NCBI GenBank assembly: GCA_028713555.1
Contig: JAQTOA010000004.1
Coordinates: 186,001 to 250,000 of the forward strand
Direction: 5' to 3'
Length of the DNA: 64,000 nt
From: Sterolibacterium sp.
GTDB lineage: Bacteria; Pseudomonadota; Gammaproteobacteria; Burkholderiales; Rhodocyclaceae
This document shows, one piece after another, positions 26,863 through 36,021 of the stretch; position 1 is the first letter of the stretch, and every line of letters begins with the position of its first letter. The notes beneath the pieces were generated by a model, which saw only the letters and a program-made list of their open reading frames with translations, made no database searches and had not been told where the DNA came from. The translations under genes and the position numbers were made by a program.

Positions 26863-27494
26863 CAATCTTCTACACTCTACTCACCACCGTGGGCGCCGCC
26901 GAATGGGCCGCGGCCGAAGCCAACACCATCGAGAATGTGCCCATCACCCACCTGGCCGTGGGCGACGGCAACGGCGATCCGGTCGTTCCCTCCGCCATCG
27001 CCACCGAGCTGGTGAACGAAGTCCACCGCGTGGCGATCAGCAGCATTATCGAAGATCCGGACCACCCCACCTGGCTGATCGTCGAAGCCGTGATCCCGAC
27101 TGATGTCGGCGGCTGGACCGTGCGTGAGATCGGCCTGATCGGCGGATCCGGCGCCGGCGACAAGCTGCTCGCCATGGGCAACTTCCCCGCCACCGACAAG
27201 CCGCTGCCGGTGGACGGCGCGGCCCGCGACCTGGCGATCCGCATGGTGATCCAGGTCAGCAACACCGCCGTCGTCGAACTGAGCGTGGATCCGAGCGTGA
27301 CGCTCGCCACGCTCGAGTCGATCGACAACGCCATCGCGGCTCACGAAGCGGCCCTCGACCCGCACCCGCAGTACCTGACGGAACCCGAGGGTATCGCCAT
27401 CGCCGCCGCCGCGGTAGCCGAGCACGACGCCGAAGCGAACCCGCACCCGCAGTACCTGACATCTTCGATTTCCTACTTCATGGGGCAACTCTAA
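26859..27494 (+). CDS. Short tail fibre protein, N-terminal GpH-like
   Basis: 211 residues. The N-terminal 150 residues are the P2 H attachment domain (DUF3751: FYTLLTTVGAAEWAAAEA, ITHLAVGDGNG, GGWTVREIGLIGG). The C-terminal part has two copies of the fibre motif PHPQYLT about 30 residues apart. It lacks the long receptor-binding shaft of P2 H, so receptor binding may have moved to the unusual genes downstream. Confidence 0.85.
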   Translation: MTIFYTLLTTVGAAEWAAAEANTIENVPITHLAVGDGNGDPVVPSAIATELVNEVHRVAISSIIEDPDHPTWLIVEAVIPTDVGGWTVREIGLIGGSGAGDKLLAMGNFPATDKPLPVDGAARDLAIRMVIQVSNTAVVELSVDPSVTLATLESIDNAIAAHEAALDPHPQYLTEPEGIAIAAAAVAEHDAEANPHPQYLTSSISYFMGQL

Positions 27495-27826
27495 TGGCAA
27501 AAGGACTCTTGGGGAAAGCAGCCCTCGCTGCCGCTGCCTATACGTCGGTCTATTCCGTGACTAACGGCAAGACAGCGATGGCGAATATCCGCCTCGTCAA
27601 CCGCGATCAGATCAACGCCGTCACGGTGCGACTGGCCATCTGCCCGTCTAACTACGTCGCTCCGGCCGCGCCAGCCAATGCCGACTACATCGAGCCGGTA
27701 GATCTTGTGCTACCCGCGGGTGGCGTCATTGAAGAGACCGGCATGGCCATGAGCAGTCAGGAGAAAGTGGTCGTATTTTCGAGCGCAGCGAGCGTCACCG
27801 TTCGCGTTCATGGCTTCGAAGAATAA
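27494..27826 (+). CDS. Small fibre-region protein, unknown
   Basis: 110 residues starting at the last base of the fibre stop codon. An N-terminal alanine-rich hydrophobic stretch (KAALAAAAYTSVYSV) is followed by a beta-rich domain (VTVRLAICPSNY, SVTVRVHGFEE). The location suggests a virion accessory or fibre tip part. No family recognised. Confidence 0.6.
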   Translation: MAKGLLGKAALAAAAYTSVYSVTNGKTAMANIRLVNRDQINAVTVRLAICPSNYVAPAAPANADYIEPVDLVLPAGGVIEETGMAMSSQEKVVVFSSAASVTVRVHGFEE

Positions 27827-27835
27827 GGAGAAAAC

Positions 27836-29524
27836 ATGGGACGTTACATAAACAGTGGCAGCGGATCCGGAGTCGGCGGTTCTTCCGCTACGCCCGCCAT
27901 CACTACGACAGTCACCACCGGCGAAGCGGTTACACAAGGGCAGATCGCTGTGCTCGGTGCGGACAGCCTGGCCTACATGGGCGCAGACCCAAGCGTCATG
28001 CTCAACGCGGTTCGTCCTGTATCTGCCCCCTCGCCGATTACCAATACTTTTCTCTCGAGTGTACCGATCATTCCGGATGGCGCACCCGTGGTCAATGCTT
28101 CCAATGCTTCTGCCAATTTGACGGGGCAGAGCACCTTTGCCGGTGCCGTGCTATCCAATGGGAATTACGTGGTCGCGTGGCAGCTCGGCACCGGCAACTT
28201 CACGCCGCAATTCGCCATTTTCAACAGCCTCGGAGTACAACAAGGAGCTACTGTTTCTGTCGATAACGTCGCGGCGATCGATGCCACCGGCTTCGTCGTC
28301 TCCCTCTGCGCGCTGACCGGTGGCGGTTTCGCCCTGGCGTTCTTCCGCAACGTAGCGCCCTGGTTCCAGTACGCGGTCTACGACAACACTGGCGCGGTGG
28401 TCAAGGCGCTTACAACGGTCAATGCCGCGACCACCGCAGCCGGCGGGTATGTCTCTGCCGTGGCCTTGAGCAACGGCGGCTTTGCCTTGGCCTATTACGC
28501 GTCCACCGCCGGGTACAAATTCGTCATCTACAACAGCGCCGGCACCATCGTCGCAAATCACACCACAATCGACGCTGCTGCGAGCGGATATGTCACTGCC
28601 GCTTCTTTTACTGCGGCACAAGGGGGCGGCTTCGTAGTGGCTTACAGCACGGTGGCCGCTGGTACCAAAGTCGTTAAATACACCAATGCCGGGGCTGTTG
28701 CGGTCGCGGCTCAAGCAACCGGCGGCGGCAACAGCGGCTATTCCAACGTCTGCGTCTTAGCGGGCGGCGGGTACGCTACCGTCACAATCAACGGGTCCTT
28801 CAAGGTCGCCGTCTTCAACGCCGCCGGCGCGCAGCAAGGTGCCACCTTATCCATTGGCACCGCCATGACAGCCACCTGGCCGATGATCGCTGCGCTTTCA
28901 AGTGGCGATGTCGCGGTGGCCTCGACCGGCACCACCGGGAATACTGTTCTAGCATACGTCAGCGGCACCACCGGGACGCTGCTGAAATCCGTCCTCTACA
29001 GCGTGTTGAGTTTGGCGGTTGGCTCCAGTGCGGTCCTCAGCATGCTGCCGATAAAGCAAGGCGGCGTATCGATCATGGCCAACATCGGAGGCACTGGCGT
29101 GTCGGCAGTATTCGATGCCAACGCCAGTCTGGTGAACCCTGTGGGTGCCATTCCCGCCGCCCACGGGGGCTGCGGCTCATCGCCCCCGGTATTGTTCGCG
29201 TTGCCGACAGCCGTCAACCCGAATGCGAATCTGGCGGTTTTCGGCGGCGCGCAACAATCCGGAGGCGCGCTAGCCATCGGCCTGCTCAATATGTTTGTCC
29301 AGAAGCTCGTTCCCATCGGCGTCTTTTCAGCCAGCGCCGCGCAAGGCGCATCGGTGCCCGTGCAATACACCGGCAACGCCACTCTGGCGACGGCTTTCGC
29401 GCAGCCCTACAACGTCGATACGCAGAGCCAAAGCCCGCCGGGGCAACGCATGAATGTCCTCGGCAACAGCATCGTCATGTCAGGCATCCAAGCATCGAGC
29501 CGCGTCCGGCGCTACATCAACTAA
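27836..29524 (+). CDS. Beta-propeller-like repeat protein, probable receptor-binding part
   Basis: 562 residues, low in charge and rich in Gly, Ala, Ser and Thr. From about residue 95 to 400 there are some six repeats of about 50 residues built as 'GGGF(A/V)VAY ... (V/F)xYNxAG', for example LSNGGFALAYYASTAG and AVYDNTGAVVKA. Such blades are typical of beta-propellers. Occupying the fibre locus where P2 has H and G, it may form the adhesin tip. This is inference from position. The C-terminal 60 residues (RMNVLGNSIVMSG) may be the attachment or trimerisation part. Confidence 0.65.
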   Translation: MGRYINSGSGSGVGGSSATPAITTTVTTGEAVTQGQIAVLGADSLAYMGADPSVMLNAVRPVSAPSPITNTFLSSVPIIPDGAPVVNASNASANLTGQSTFAGAVLSNGNYVVAWQLGTGNFTPQFAIFNSLGVQQGATVSVDNVAAIDATGFVVSLCALTGGGFALAFFRNVAPWFQYAVYDNTGAVVKALTTVNAATTAAGGYVSAVALSNGGFALAYYASTAGYKFVIYNSAGTIVANHTTIDAAASGYVTAASFTAAQGGGFVVAYSTVAAGTKVVKYTNAGAVAVAAQATGGGNSGYSNVCVLAGGGYATVTINGSFKVAVFNAAGAQQGATLSIGTAMTATWPMIAALSSGDVAVASTGTTGNTVLAYVSGTTGTLLKSVLYSVLSLAVGSSAVLSMLPIKQGGVSIMANIGGTGVSAVFDANASLVNPVGAIPAAHGGCGSSPPVLFALPTAVNPNANLAVFGGAQQSGGALAIGLLNMFVQKLVPIGVFSASAAQGASVPVQYTGNATLATAFAQPYNVDTQSQSPPGQRMNVLGNSIVMSGIQASSRVRRYIN

Positions 29525-29534
29525 GGAGAACAAG

Positions 29535-29789
29535 ATGGCCACTGGAATCGTGGGCACTGTGGCGGGGGCGGGAACTCTGACCTATTCCCCAACCGTCAAT
29601 TCGAAAGTACTGGTCTCGGCCAACGGGACCGCGGCAGCCTCGGTCACTATCAACGGGACGGTTGGGCTACTGACCAACTCAGTTCTGAGCAACCTGGTCG
29701 CCTACGTCGGGGCTGGACAGACCCTGACGGTCGTCTCGGTCACCGCCGCCAACGTGTTCATTTCTTGCATCGAGGAGGACCTACCATGA
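29535..29789 (+). CDS. Small beta-rich fibre-region protein
   Basis: 84 residues, almost without charge, composed of short beta-prone stretches (GAGTLTYSPTVNSKVLVS, SVTINGTVGLL). AAGGAG precedes the ATG. It may be a small decoration or tip protein co-produced with the repeat protein upstream. It overlaps the next gene by 4 nt. No family recognised. Confidence 0.55.
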   Translation: MATGIVGTVAGAGTLTYSPTVNSKVLVSANGTAAASVTINGTVGLLTNSVLSNLVAYVGAGQTLTVVSVTAANVFISCIEEDLP

Positions 29790-30232
29790 AAACCCTTTTC
29801 GTTTTGGATGGTGTGGTGATCGGCGTCGGGAAAGCCGCTGCCGCCGACGTCAAGATGTCGTCGAGCATCCCCGGCGCCGAGTGTTTCGAAGTTCCGGACG
29901 ACAACCTCGCCGATGTCGGTTGGTTGATCGAGTTGGTCGACGGGCCGCAATTCACCGCCCCTGCCGCGCCCGCTCCCAGGATTGGCCCCATCGCTTTCAA
30001 AATGCTCTTCACCAGCCCGGAGCGCATCGCGGCCAAGGCGCTGCGCGCCACCGATCCGGTGATGGAGGACTTCTGGGGTCTGCTCGACGATCCGCGCACT
30101 TCGGAAGTCGACCTGTCCCTGGCCTCGGTTCAAAACGCCATCGAATACACGCTCACTGTCGTGCATGCGGCCGGCGTGGAACTCGATGTCGCCGAGCGCA
30201 AGGCCGCGATCCTGACCGGCATCGTGCAGTGA
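29786..30232 (+). CDS. Phage protein, possible fibre assembly factor
   Basis: 148 residues. The N-terminal 50 residues are beta-rich with FEVPDDNLADVGW. The C-terminal part is helical (GPIAFKMLFTSPERIAAKAL to ERKAAILTGIVQ). GAGGAGG lies upstream of the ATG at 29786. The location behind fibre genes recalls the G (fibre assembly) position of P2, but sequence does not prove it. Confidence 0.55.
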   Translation: MKTLFVLDGVVIGVGKAAAADVKMSSSIPGAECFEVPDDNLADVGWLIELVDGPQFTAPAAPAPRIGPIAFKMLFTSPERIAAKALRATDPVMEDFWGLLDDPRTSEVDLSLASVQNAIEYTLTVVHAAGVELDVAERKAAILTGIVQ

Positions 30233-30546
30233 AACGCTACTTCGCTCACCTCGGTCTCTGGTTCGGCTCGCTGCTGCTCGCGCTGCTGGCCAACCTGATC
30301 GCCCTGGGCGCGCTCCTGCTCGGCAGTGATCGCGCCTGGCCGGTGGCCGTGGCCAACGACCAGGCATTCAACGCCGCCCTGGTCGGCAAGCCCGGCAGCG
30401 AAGACGAAACCATCAGCAGTACCGCCGGCAAAGCCCAGCGCCGCCGGAAACGCTGGGGCTGCATCCTCTGCCGCTTGATCGACCTGGTCGACCCCGGCCA
30501 TTGCGATCGCAACATCGAACCCGACGAAGGCGAGCCCGTTCAATGA
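30229..30546 (+). CDS. Small membrane protein, unknown
   Basis: 105 residues from a GTG overlapping the preceding stop by 4 nt. One long N-terminal hydrophobic helix (LWFGSLLLALLANLIALGALL) is followed by a basic patch (KAQRRRKRWG) and the cysteine-containing CILCRLIDLVDPGHC. Last gene of the V operon. It could be a superinfection-exclusion or lysis-related protein; nothing visible decides this. Confidence 0.55.
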   Translation: MKRYFAHLGLWFGSLLLALLANLIALGALLLGSDRAWPVAVANDQAFNAALVGKPGSEDETISSTAGKAQRRRKRWGCILCRLIDLVDPGHCDRNIEPDEGEPVQ

Positions 30547-30556
30547 GCCGCCCTGA

Positions 30557-30575
30557 TGTAACCACCGTATTTACA
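30557..30575 (+). promoter_or_regulatory. Late activator (Ogr-type) box before FI
   Basis: TGTAA-N9-TTACA, 19 bp, centred at 30566. A start 55 bp downstream falls at about 30621, with a TACATC-like -10 at 30608-30613 and a CCGGAG ribosome site before the sheath gene. This is the best-formed of the three late promoters. Confidence 0.75.
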
Positions 30576-30642
30576 ACCGTCCGCCATTTCCACCGCGCGC
30601 GCGGGCGTACATCATCGCATCACCTTACCGGAGACCACCATC

Positions 30643-31833
30643 ATGCCCACTGATTATCACCACGGCGTACGCGTCATCGAAGCCAACGACGGCACCCGAC
30701 CGATCCGCACCGTATCCACCGCCGTCATCGGCCTGGTCGCCACGGCGACCGATGCCGACGCGGTGGCTTTCCCGCTCAACACGCCGGTCCTCGTCACCAG
30801 CGTCCTTGCCGCGCTCGGTAAAGCCGGCGTCGTGGGCACGCTGGCCAAGGCGCTCAAAGCCATCGGCGACCAAACCAATGCGCTCGTGGTTGTCGTGCGC
30901 GTCGCGGTAGGCGCCGGCGCGGATCCCGCGGCCATCGTTGCCGCTACCAACACCAACGTTATCGGCACCGTCACCGAAGACGGCCAATACACCGGCCTGC
31001 AGGCGCTGCTCGGCGCGCAAACCAGGCTGTCCGTCAAGCCGCGCATCATCGTATGTCCAGGCCTCGACACCCTGCCGGTGGCCACCGCGATGGTATCGAT
31101 CGCGCAGAAGCTGCGCGGCTTCGCCTACGTCACCGCCAACGGCGCAGCCACCAAGGAAGACGCCATCACCTACCGCGACAACTTCGGTCAGCGCGAAGTC
31201 ATGGTGATCTGGCCCGATCTGCTCGCCTGGGACACCACCACCAGCGCCGCCGTCGACGGCATGACCACCGCCCGCGCCGCAGGCCTGCGCGCCAAGATCG
31301 ACGAAGAGATCGGCTGGCACAAGACCCTCTCCAACGTCTCCATCAACGGCGTTACCGGTGTCAGCAAGGACGTGTTCTGGGATCTGCAAGATCCTGCCTC
31401 CGATGCCGGGGTGCTCAACGCCAGCGAAGTCACCACGCTGGTACGTCAAGGCGGCTTCCGCTTCTGGGGATCGCGCACCTGCTCCGATGACCCGCTGTTC
31501 GCCTTCGAGAACTACACCCGCACCGCCCAGGTGCTGGCCGACACCATGGCCGAAGCGCACCTGTGGGCCGTCGACAAGCCGCTCAACCCCAGCCTGGCGC
31601 GCGACATCATCGAAGGCATCAACGCCAAGTTCCGCGAACTCAAGGCGCAGGGCTACATCATCGACGGCAGCGCCTGGTACAACCCCGACGCCAACAGCGC
31701 CACCACGCTCAAAGACGGCAAGCTCTACATCGACTACGACTACACCCCGGTGCCGCCGCTGGAAAACCTGAACTTCAGCCAGCGCATCACCGACCGCTAC
31801 CTGGCCGACTTCGCTACGGCCGTCGCCGTTTAA
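30643..31833 (+). CDS. FI: Tail sheath protein (GpFI)
   Basis: 396 residues, the P2 length. The contractile sheath around the tail tube. Family segments are [40 protein letters not shown] and the C-terminal [13 protein letters not shown]. First gene of the tail operon FI-FII-E-T-U-D. Confidence 0.96.
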   Translation: MPTDYHHGVRVIEANDGTRPIRTVSTAVIGLVATATDADAVAFPLNTPVLVTSVLAALGKAGVVGTLAKALKAIGDQTNALVVVVRVAVGAGADPAAIVAATNTNVIGTVTEDGQYTGLQALLGAQTRLSVKPRIIVCPGLDTLPVATAMVSIAQKLRGFAYVTANGAATKEDAITYRDNFGQREVMVIWPDLLAWDTTTSAAVDGMTTARAAGLRAKIDEEIGWHKTLSNVSINGVTGVSKDVFWDLQDPASDAGVLNASEVTTLVRQGGFRFWGSRTCSDDPLFAFENYTRTAQVLADTMAEAHLWAVDKPLNPSLARDIIEGINAKFRELKAQGYIIDGSAWYNPDANSATTLKDGKLYIDYDYTPVPPLENLNFSQRITDRYLADFATAVAV

Positions 31834-31856
31834 TCCACTCATCGAGGAGCACGAAC

Positions 31857-32369
31857 ATGGCACTCCCCTCAGTCCTCAAGAACTTCAATCTCTTCAACGA
31901 CGGCGCCGGCTACATGGGCAAAGTCGAAGAGGTCAAACTACCCAAGCTCAAGCGCAAGATGGACGAGTTTCGCGGTGGCGGCATGAACGGCCCCGCCAAG
32001 GTCGATCTTGGCCAGGAAGGCTTGGAAATCGAGTTCTCCTGCGCCGGCTTCATGGCGCAGGTGTTCGAGCAGTACGGCACGACCAAGGCAGACGGCGTGA
32101 TGTTGCGTTTTGCCGGTGCCTACCAGCGTGACGACACCTGCGCGGTCCAGGCCGTCGAGGTCGTCGTGCGTGGCCGGCACGAGGAGCTCGACCCGGGCGA
32201 CGCCAAGGGCGGCGAAAAGGGCAAGCTCACCGTCAAAAGCACGCTCACGTACTACAAGCTCACCGTCGATGGACAGGAAAAGATCGAGATCGACCTGCTC
32301 AACTTCGTCGAGAAGGTCAACAACGTCGACATGCTCGCCGACCAGCGCAAGGCCATCGGCCTGGCGTAA
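31857..32369 (+). CDS. FII: Tail tube protein (GpFII)
   Basis: 170 residues. Forms the inner tail tube. MALPSVLKNFNLFNDG, VKLPKLKRKMDEFRGGGM and LTYYKLTVDGQ are diagnostic. A GAGGAGC site precedes the ATG. It follows the sheath gene by 23 nt. Confidence 0.96.
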   Translation: MALPSVLKNFNLFNDGAGYMGKVEEVKLPKLKRKMDEFRGGGMNGPAKVDLGQEGLEIEFSCAGFMAQVFEQYGTTKADGVMLRFAGAYQRDDTCAVQAVEVVVRGRHEELDPGDAKGGEKGKLTVKSTLTYYKLTVDGQEKIEIDLLNFVEKVNNVDMLADQRKAIGLA

Positions 32370-32489
32370 TTGCACACCCCCCGCCGAAGAAGGCCCGGGA
32401 AGACGGCTTACCCGGGCGGCAGCGACGACAGAGCCCCCGCCGTGCATGAGGGGGCCTGCGGAGAAGCAAACCTCACCAAGGAGAACGCA

Positions 32490-32762
32490 GTGAACAACCC
32501 CATCACCCTCGAAACGCCGCTCCAACGCGGCGAAACCAAAATCACCAGCATCACGCTGCGCAAGCCGAATGCCGGCGAGCTGCGCGGCCTCAACCTCACG
32601 GACCTGTTGCAGATGGACGTCAACGCCGTCACCAAGGTGCTCCCGCGCATAAGCGACCCGACGCTCACCGAAGCCGATGTTGCCGCTCTCGATCCCGCCG
32701 ACCTCACGGCGCTGGCCAGCGAGGTGGCCGGTTTTTTGTTGCCGAAATCGGCGAGGGAATAG
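32490..32762 (+). CDS. E: Tail assembly chaperone E
   Basis: 90 residues from a GTG with AAGGAG upstream. ITSITLRKPNAGELRGL and LLQMDVNAVTKVLPRI are typical of P2 GpE, which helps assemble the tape measure. Translation of about the last 8 codons runs through the slippery site TTTTTTG (32732-32738), so a share of ribosomes makes E' instead. Confidence 0.93.
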   Translation: MNNPITLETPLQRGETKITSITLRKPNAGELRGLNLTDLLQMDVNAVTKVLPRISDPTLTEADVAALDPADLTALASEVAGFLLPKSARE

Positions 32763-32905
32763 CCCTGCCGGGCTTGGTCGAAAACGCCATGGCCGACATC
32801 GCGACAATCTTCCACTGGCCACCGGCAGCAATGGACGGCATGACAATCGCCGAGCTTGCCGCATGGCGCGAGCGCGCCCGTGTACGTAGCGGAGCGGAAG
32901 AATGA
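32490..32905 (+). CDS. E-E' fusion by programmed -1 frameshift
   Basis: The heptamer T TTT TTG is in phase with the E codons at 32732-32738. A -1 slip continues in the E' frame without a stop for 56 codons (join 32490-32738 and 32738-32905, 138 residues). The added part includes IFHWPPAAMDGMTIAELAAWRE, the usual E' sequence. The E' stop overlaps the T start (ATGA). P2 uses the same heptamer at the same place. Confidence 0.88.
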
Positions 32906-35900
32906 GCGCCGAGAAACTCAAACTTGAAGTCCTGCTCGCCGCCGTCGACAGAGTCACGAGGCCGATGCAAGCCATGAAGGCATCCAGCGTTGCGCTGTCC
33001 AAGGCGCTCAACGCGGCAAAGGATCAACTCAGGGAACTGAGCAATCAACAAAAGCTGATCGATTCGTGGCGCAGCACCGGCAAAGCTATCGGCATCAACG
33101 CCCAGGAACTCGACAAGGCACGCGAGCTGGTCAAAAGGCTGAAACTGGAAATGGACGCCACAGCCGTCCCGACCGTGAAGATGCAGCGGGCGCTCGCCGA
33201 GGCTACCGAGAAAGCCAGGAATCTAGCAGCCACAGCAAACCGACTGACTGAAAAGAAACAACGCCTGCGCTACGAGTTAGCCGCCGCAGGCGTTGATACC
33301 AAGAAACTTTCGGATTACCAGCGCGACCTCAAGACCAAAATGGATGCCGCGACAGCCGCAGTCAACAAGCAAGCCGCAGCGGCTGAAGAGCACGGCAAGA
33401 AAATGCAGCGGTTGCATGCCGCCCAGGCAACCCGCGACAAATGGATGGCGGGGCGCGATAAGCTCGTTGGGTTTGGCCTCAAGGCCAGTGTTGCCGGCGC
33501 CGCCATCAGTCTGCCGGCGGTGAAGGCGACCAAGGACTACGCCACCTTCGAGACGGCGATGCTGGGCGTTGCGCGCCAGGTCAATGGCGCCCGCGACGAC
33601 AACGGCAAGCTCACCGCTACCTACTACGAAATGGGTGACGCCATCAAGGCCATGGGTGAGCGCATCCCGATGACGACCGTCGAGCTGGCCAAGATCGTCG
33701 AGGCCGGTGCGCGCATGGGCATCCAGGGCAAGAAAGACTTGCTCACCTACACCCAGGTCACCGCCACGATGGCGCAAGCCTTCGACCTGCCGGTCGACCG
33801 CCTCGGCGAGGACATGGCAAAAGTCGCGCAGCTCTTCAAGCAGCCCATCGACCGCATCGGCGAAATGGGCGACGCCATCAACTACCTCGACGACAATGCG
33901 CTGGCCAAGGGTGGCGACATCATCGAAGTGCTTAAACGCATCGGCGGCACCGCGCAGATGGTGAACATGAATTTCAAGGAAGCGGCGGCGTTGGGCAGCA
34001 CCTTCCTGTCGCTCGGCGCCATGCCGGAAGTTGCGGCGACCGCCTCGAACGCGATGATTCGCGAACTCTCGATCGCCACCATGCAGACCAAGCGCTTCAG
34101 GGGCGGCCTGGCGCTGCTCAATCTCGACGCTAAGGCGCTACAGCTTGGCATGAACAAGGACGCCACCGGCACCATCATCAAGGTACTGGAGGCGATCAAG
34201 GCCCTGCCGCAGGAAAAGCAGCTCGAAGCCGCGACACGCCTGTTCGGCAAGGAATACGGCGACGATGCCGCCAAGCTGGCGCAGAATCTGACCGTGTATC
34301 GTGAGCAACTTGGCCTGGTGAATGCCGAACGCGCCAAGGGATCGATGCAGCGGGAAGGTGATGCCAGAAAAGACACCATCGATTCCCGCATGCTGATGGC
34401 GAAGAACTCGCTGTTCAACCTATCCAGCGACCTCGGTAAGCACCTCAAACCGGCACTGGTCGAAACACTGGAGAAGACGCTCGCCATTATTCAGGCGGTG
34501 CGCGAGTGGGCAAAAGAAAACCCGGCGCTGGCCGCCGGCCTGATGACAAACGTCAAATGGCTGGCGATTGGCGTTTCCGCAGTCGGCGCACTGGCATTGG
34601 CCGCCGCTGCGGTCCTTGGTCCACTAGCGCTACTCAAGTTTTCAATCACAACACTGGGCCTCGGTGCCCCGCAGGTAGGGGAACGACTCGGCAAATTGCT
34701 GCCCACCCTCACCAGTATCCAGTCGGCAGCCCAGACCATGGGCCAGCGCGTGGCAGACGCCTGGCACGCGGCAGCACCCGGCTCCGGCTCCTTCAAAGCA
34801 AAACTGGAGAAGATTGCGGTGGCCTCCAAGCAGGCGCGGGCCAACACCAAAGACTGGGCAATCGGCTTGGGGGGCGAGCTTAAAACACGCCTTTCTGTCG
34901 CTCGACTCGCTGTCGCCGACTACACCCGCCAAGTATGGGCATCGATCTTGGCCACGCGCACCGCCGCCGCGACCAAGTTCACCGCAGCTATCAGCCATGT
35001 CCGTACCCGAGGGGTGACCGGTATTACCGCCGATGCGGGAATGGGCATGTGGAACATGCTCAAAGGCGGTGCCCAAGCCACGCTCAGCGGTATCGGCGCC
35101 GCGTTGCGCGGCATCGGTCAAGTCTTGATCTTCGTCGGCCGCGCGGCGCTGATGAACCCCCTTGGCCTCGTCATCACCGGTATTGCCGTTGCGGCCCTGT
35201 TGGTCATCAAATACTGGGGGCCGATCAAGGCCTTTTTTTCCGGATTTTGGGAAGGATTGAAAGAAGGCCTGGCGCCGCTCGAAGGCCTGTTCAGTGGTGC
35301 CTTCGAAGTCATTGGCGAAGCGCTGGCCCCGTTGAAGCCGGTGTGGGATTGGCTCGTCGGCGCCCTCAAAAGCGCTTGGGATTGGGTAAGCAAGCTATTT
35401 GAACCGTTCCAGAGCACCGGCGAAGAATTGGACGCGGCCACGCAAAAGGGCAAAGGCTTCGGCCTATGGCTGGGCGAGTTGGTCGTTTCGGTTGCGGAAC
35501 TCGTCGGAAAGTTCTTCAACTTCGGGAAGGACATCGTGGGCGGACTGATCGATGGCATCGTCAGCAATTGGAAAGCGCTCAAGGAAATTATTTCCAAGAC
35601 GGCCAACTTGATGCCAGAGTGGATGCGCAGACCACTCGACATGCATTCCCCATCGCGCGTCTTCGCGCAGATCGGCGGCTACACCATGGAGGGCCTTGAA
35701 CAAGGCATCCTCGGCGGCAAGGACGGCCCGCTGACAGCGCTGATGGGCATCAGTAAGCAGCTCACCGCCGCCGGCGCTGGCGTGCTGATTGGCGGCACAG
35801 CGCTTGCCGGCGAGTTGCCGCGCATCGACACCCGTCCAGCCATCGCCCCGGCCGGCATGGCTGCAGCCGGCAACGCCGGAGGGAACACCTACATCTTCCA

Positions 35901-36021
35901 AATTTACGCGGCGCCAGGCATGGACGAGAACGCCCTCGCCCAGGTCGTGGAACGCAAGATCCGCAGCCTCGATGCCCAGCGCGCCGCGCGCGGCCGCAGC
36001 CGGCTGACGGATAGCGAATAA
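32902..36021 (+). CDS. T: Tail tape measure protein (GpT)
   Basis: 1039 residues, setting tail length. The first 190 residues are coiled-coil. A phage_TAP_measure region follows (TFETAMLGVARQVNGARDD, TTVELAKIVEAGARMGIQGK, FRGGLALLNLDAK). Hydrophobic segments lie around residues 545-590 and 735-770, used in DNA ejection. The C-terminus has the usual MHSPSRVFAQIGGYTMEGL. It starts on the E' stop and ends on the U start. Confidence 0.94.
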   Translation: MSAEKLKLEVLLAAVDRVTRPMQAMKASSVALSKALNAAKDQLRELSNQQKLIDSWRSTGKAIGINAQELDKARELVKRLKLEMDATAVPTVKMQRALAEATEKARNLAATANRLTEKKQRLRYELAAAGVDTKKLSDYQRDLKTKMDAATAAVNKQAAAAEEHGKKMQRLHAAQATRDKWMAGRDKLVGFGLKASVAGAAISLPAVKATKDYATFETAMLGVARQVNGARDDNGKLTATYYEMGDAIKAMGERIPMTTVELAKIVEAGARMGIQGKKDLLTYTQVTATMAQAFDLPVDRLGEDMAKVAQLFKQPIDRIGEMGDAINYLDDNALAKGGDIIEVLKRIGGTAQMVNMNFKEAAALGSTFLSLGAMPEVAATASNAMIRELSIATMQTKRFRGGLALLNLDAKALQLGMNKDATGTIIKVLEAIKALPQEKQLEAATRLFGKEYGDDAAKLAQNLTVYREQLGLVNAERAKGSMQREGDARKDTIDSRMLMAKNSLFNLSSDLGKHLKPALVETLEKTLAIIQAVREWAKENPALAAGLMTNVKWLAIGVSAVGALALAAAAVLGPLALLKFSITTLGLGAPQVGERLGKLLPTLTSIQSAAQTMGQRVADAWHAAAPGSGSFKAKLEKIAVASKQARANTKDWAIGLGGELKTRLSVARLAVADYTRQVWASILATRTAAATKFTAAISHVRTRGVTGITADAGMGMWNMLKGGAQATLSGIGAALRGIGQVLIFVGRAALMNPLGLVITGIAVAALLVIKYWGPIKAFFSGFWEGLKEGLAPLEGLFSGAFEVIGEALAPLKPVWDWLVGALKSAWDWVSKLFEPFQSTGEELDAATQKGKGFGLWLGELVVSVAELVGKFFNFGKDIVGGLIDGIVSNWKALKEIISKTANLMPEWMRRPLDMHSPSRVFAQIGGYTMEGLEQGILGGKDGPLTALMGISKQLTAAGAGVLIGGTALAGELPRIDTRPAIAPAGMAAAGNAGGNTYIFQIYAAPGMDENALAQVVERKIRSLDAQRAARGRSRLTDSE

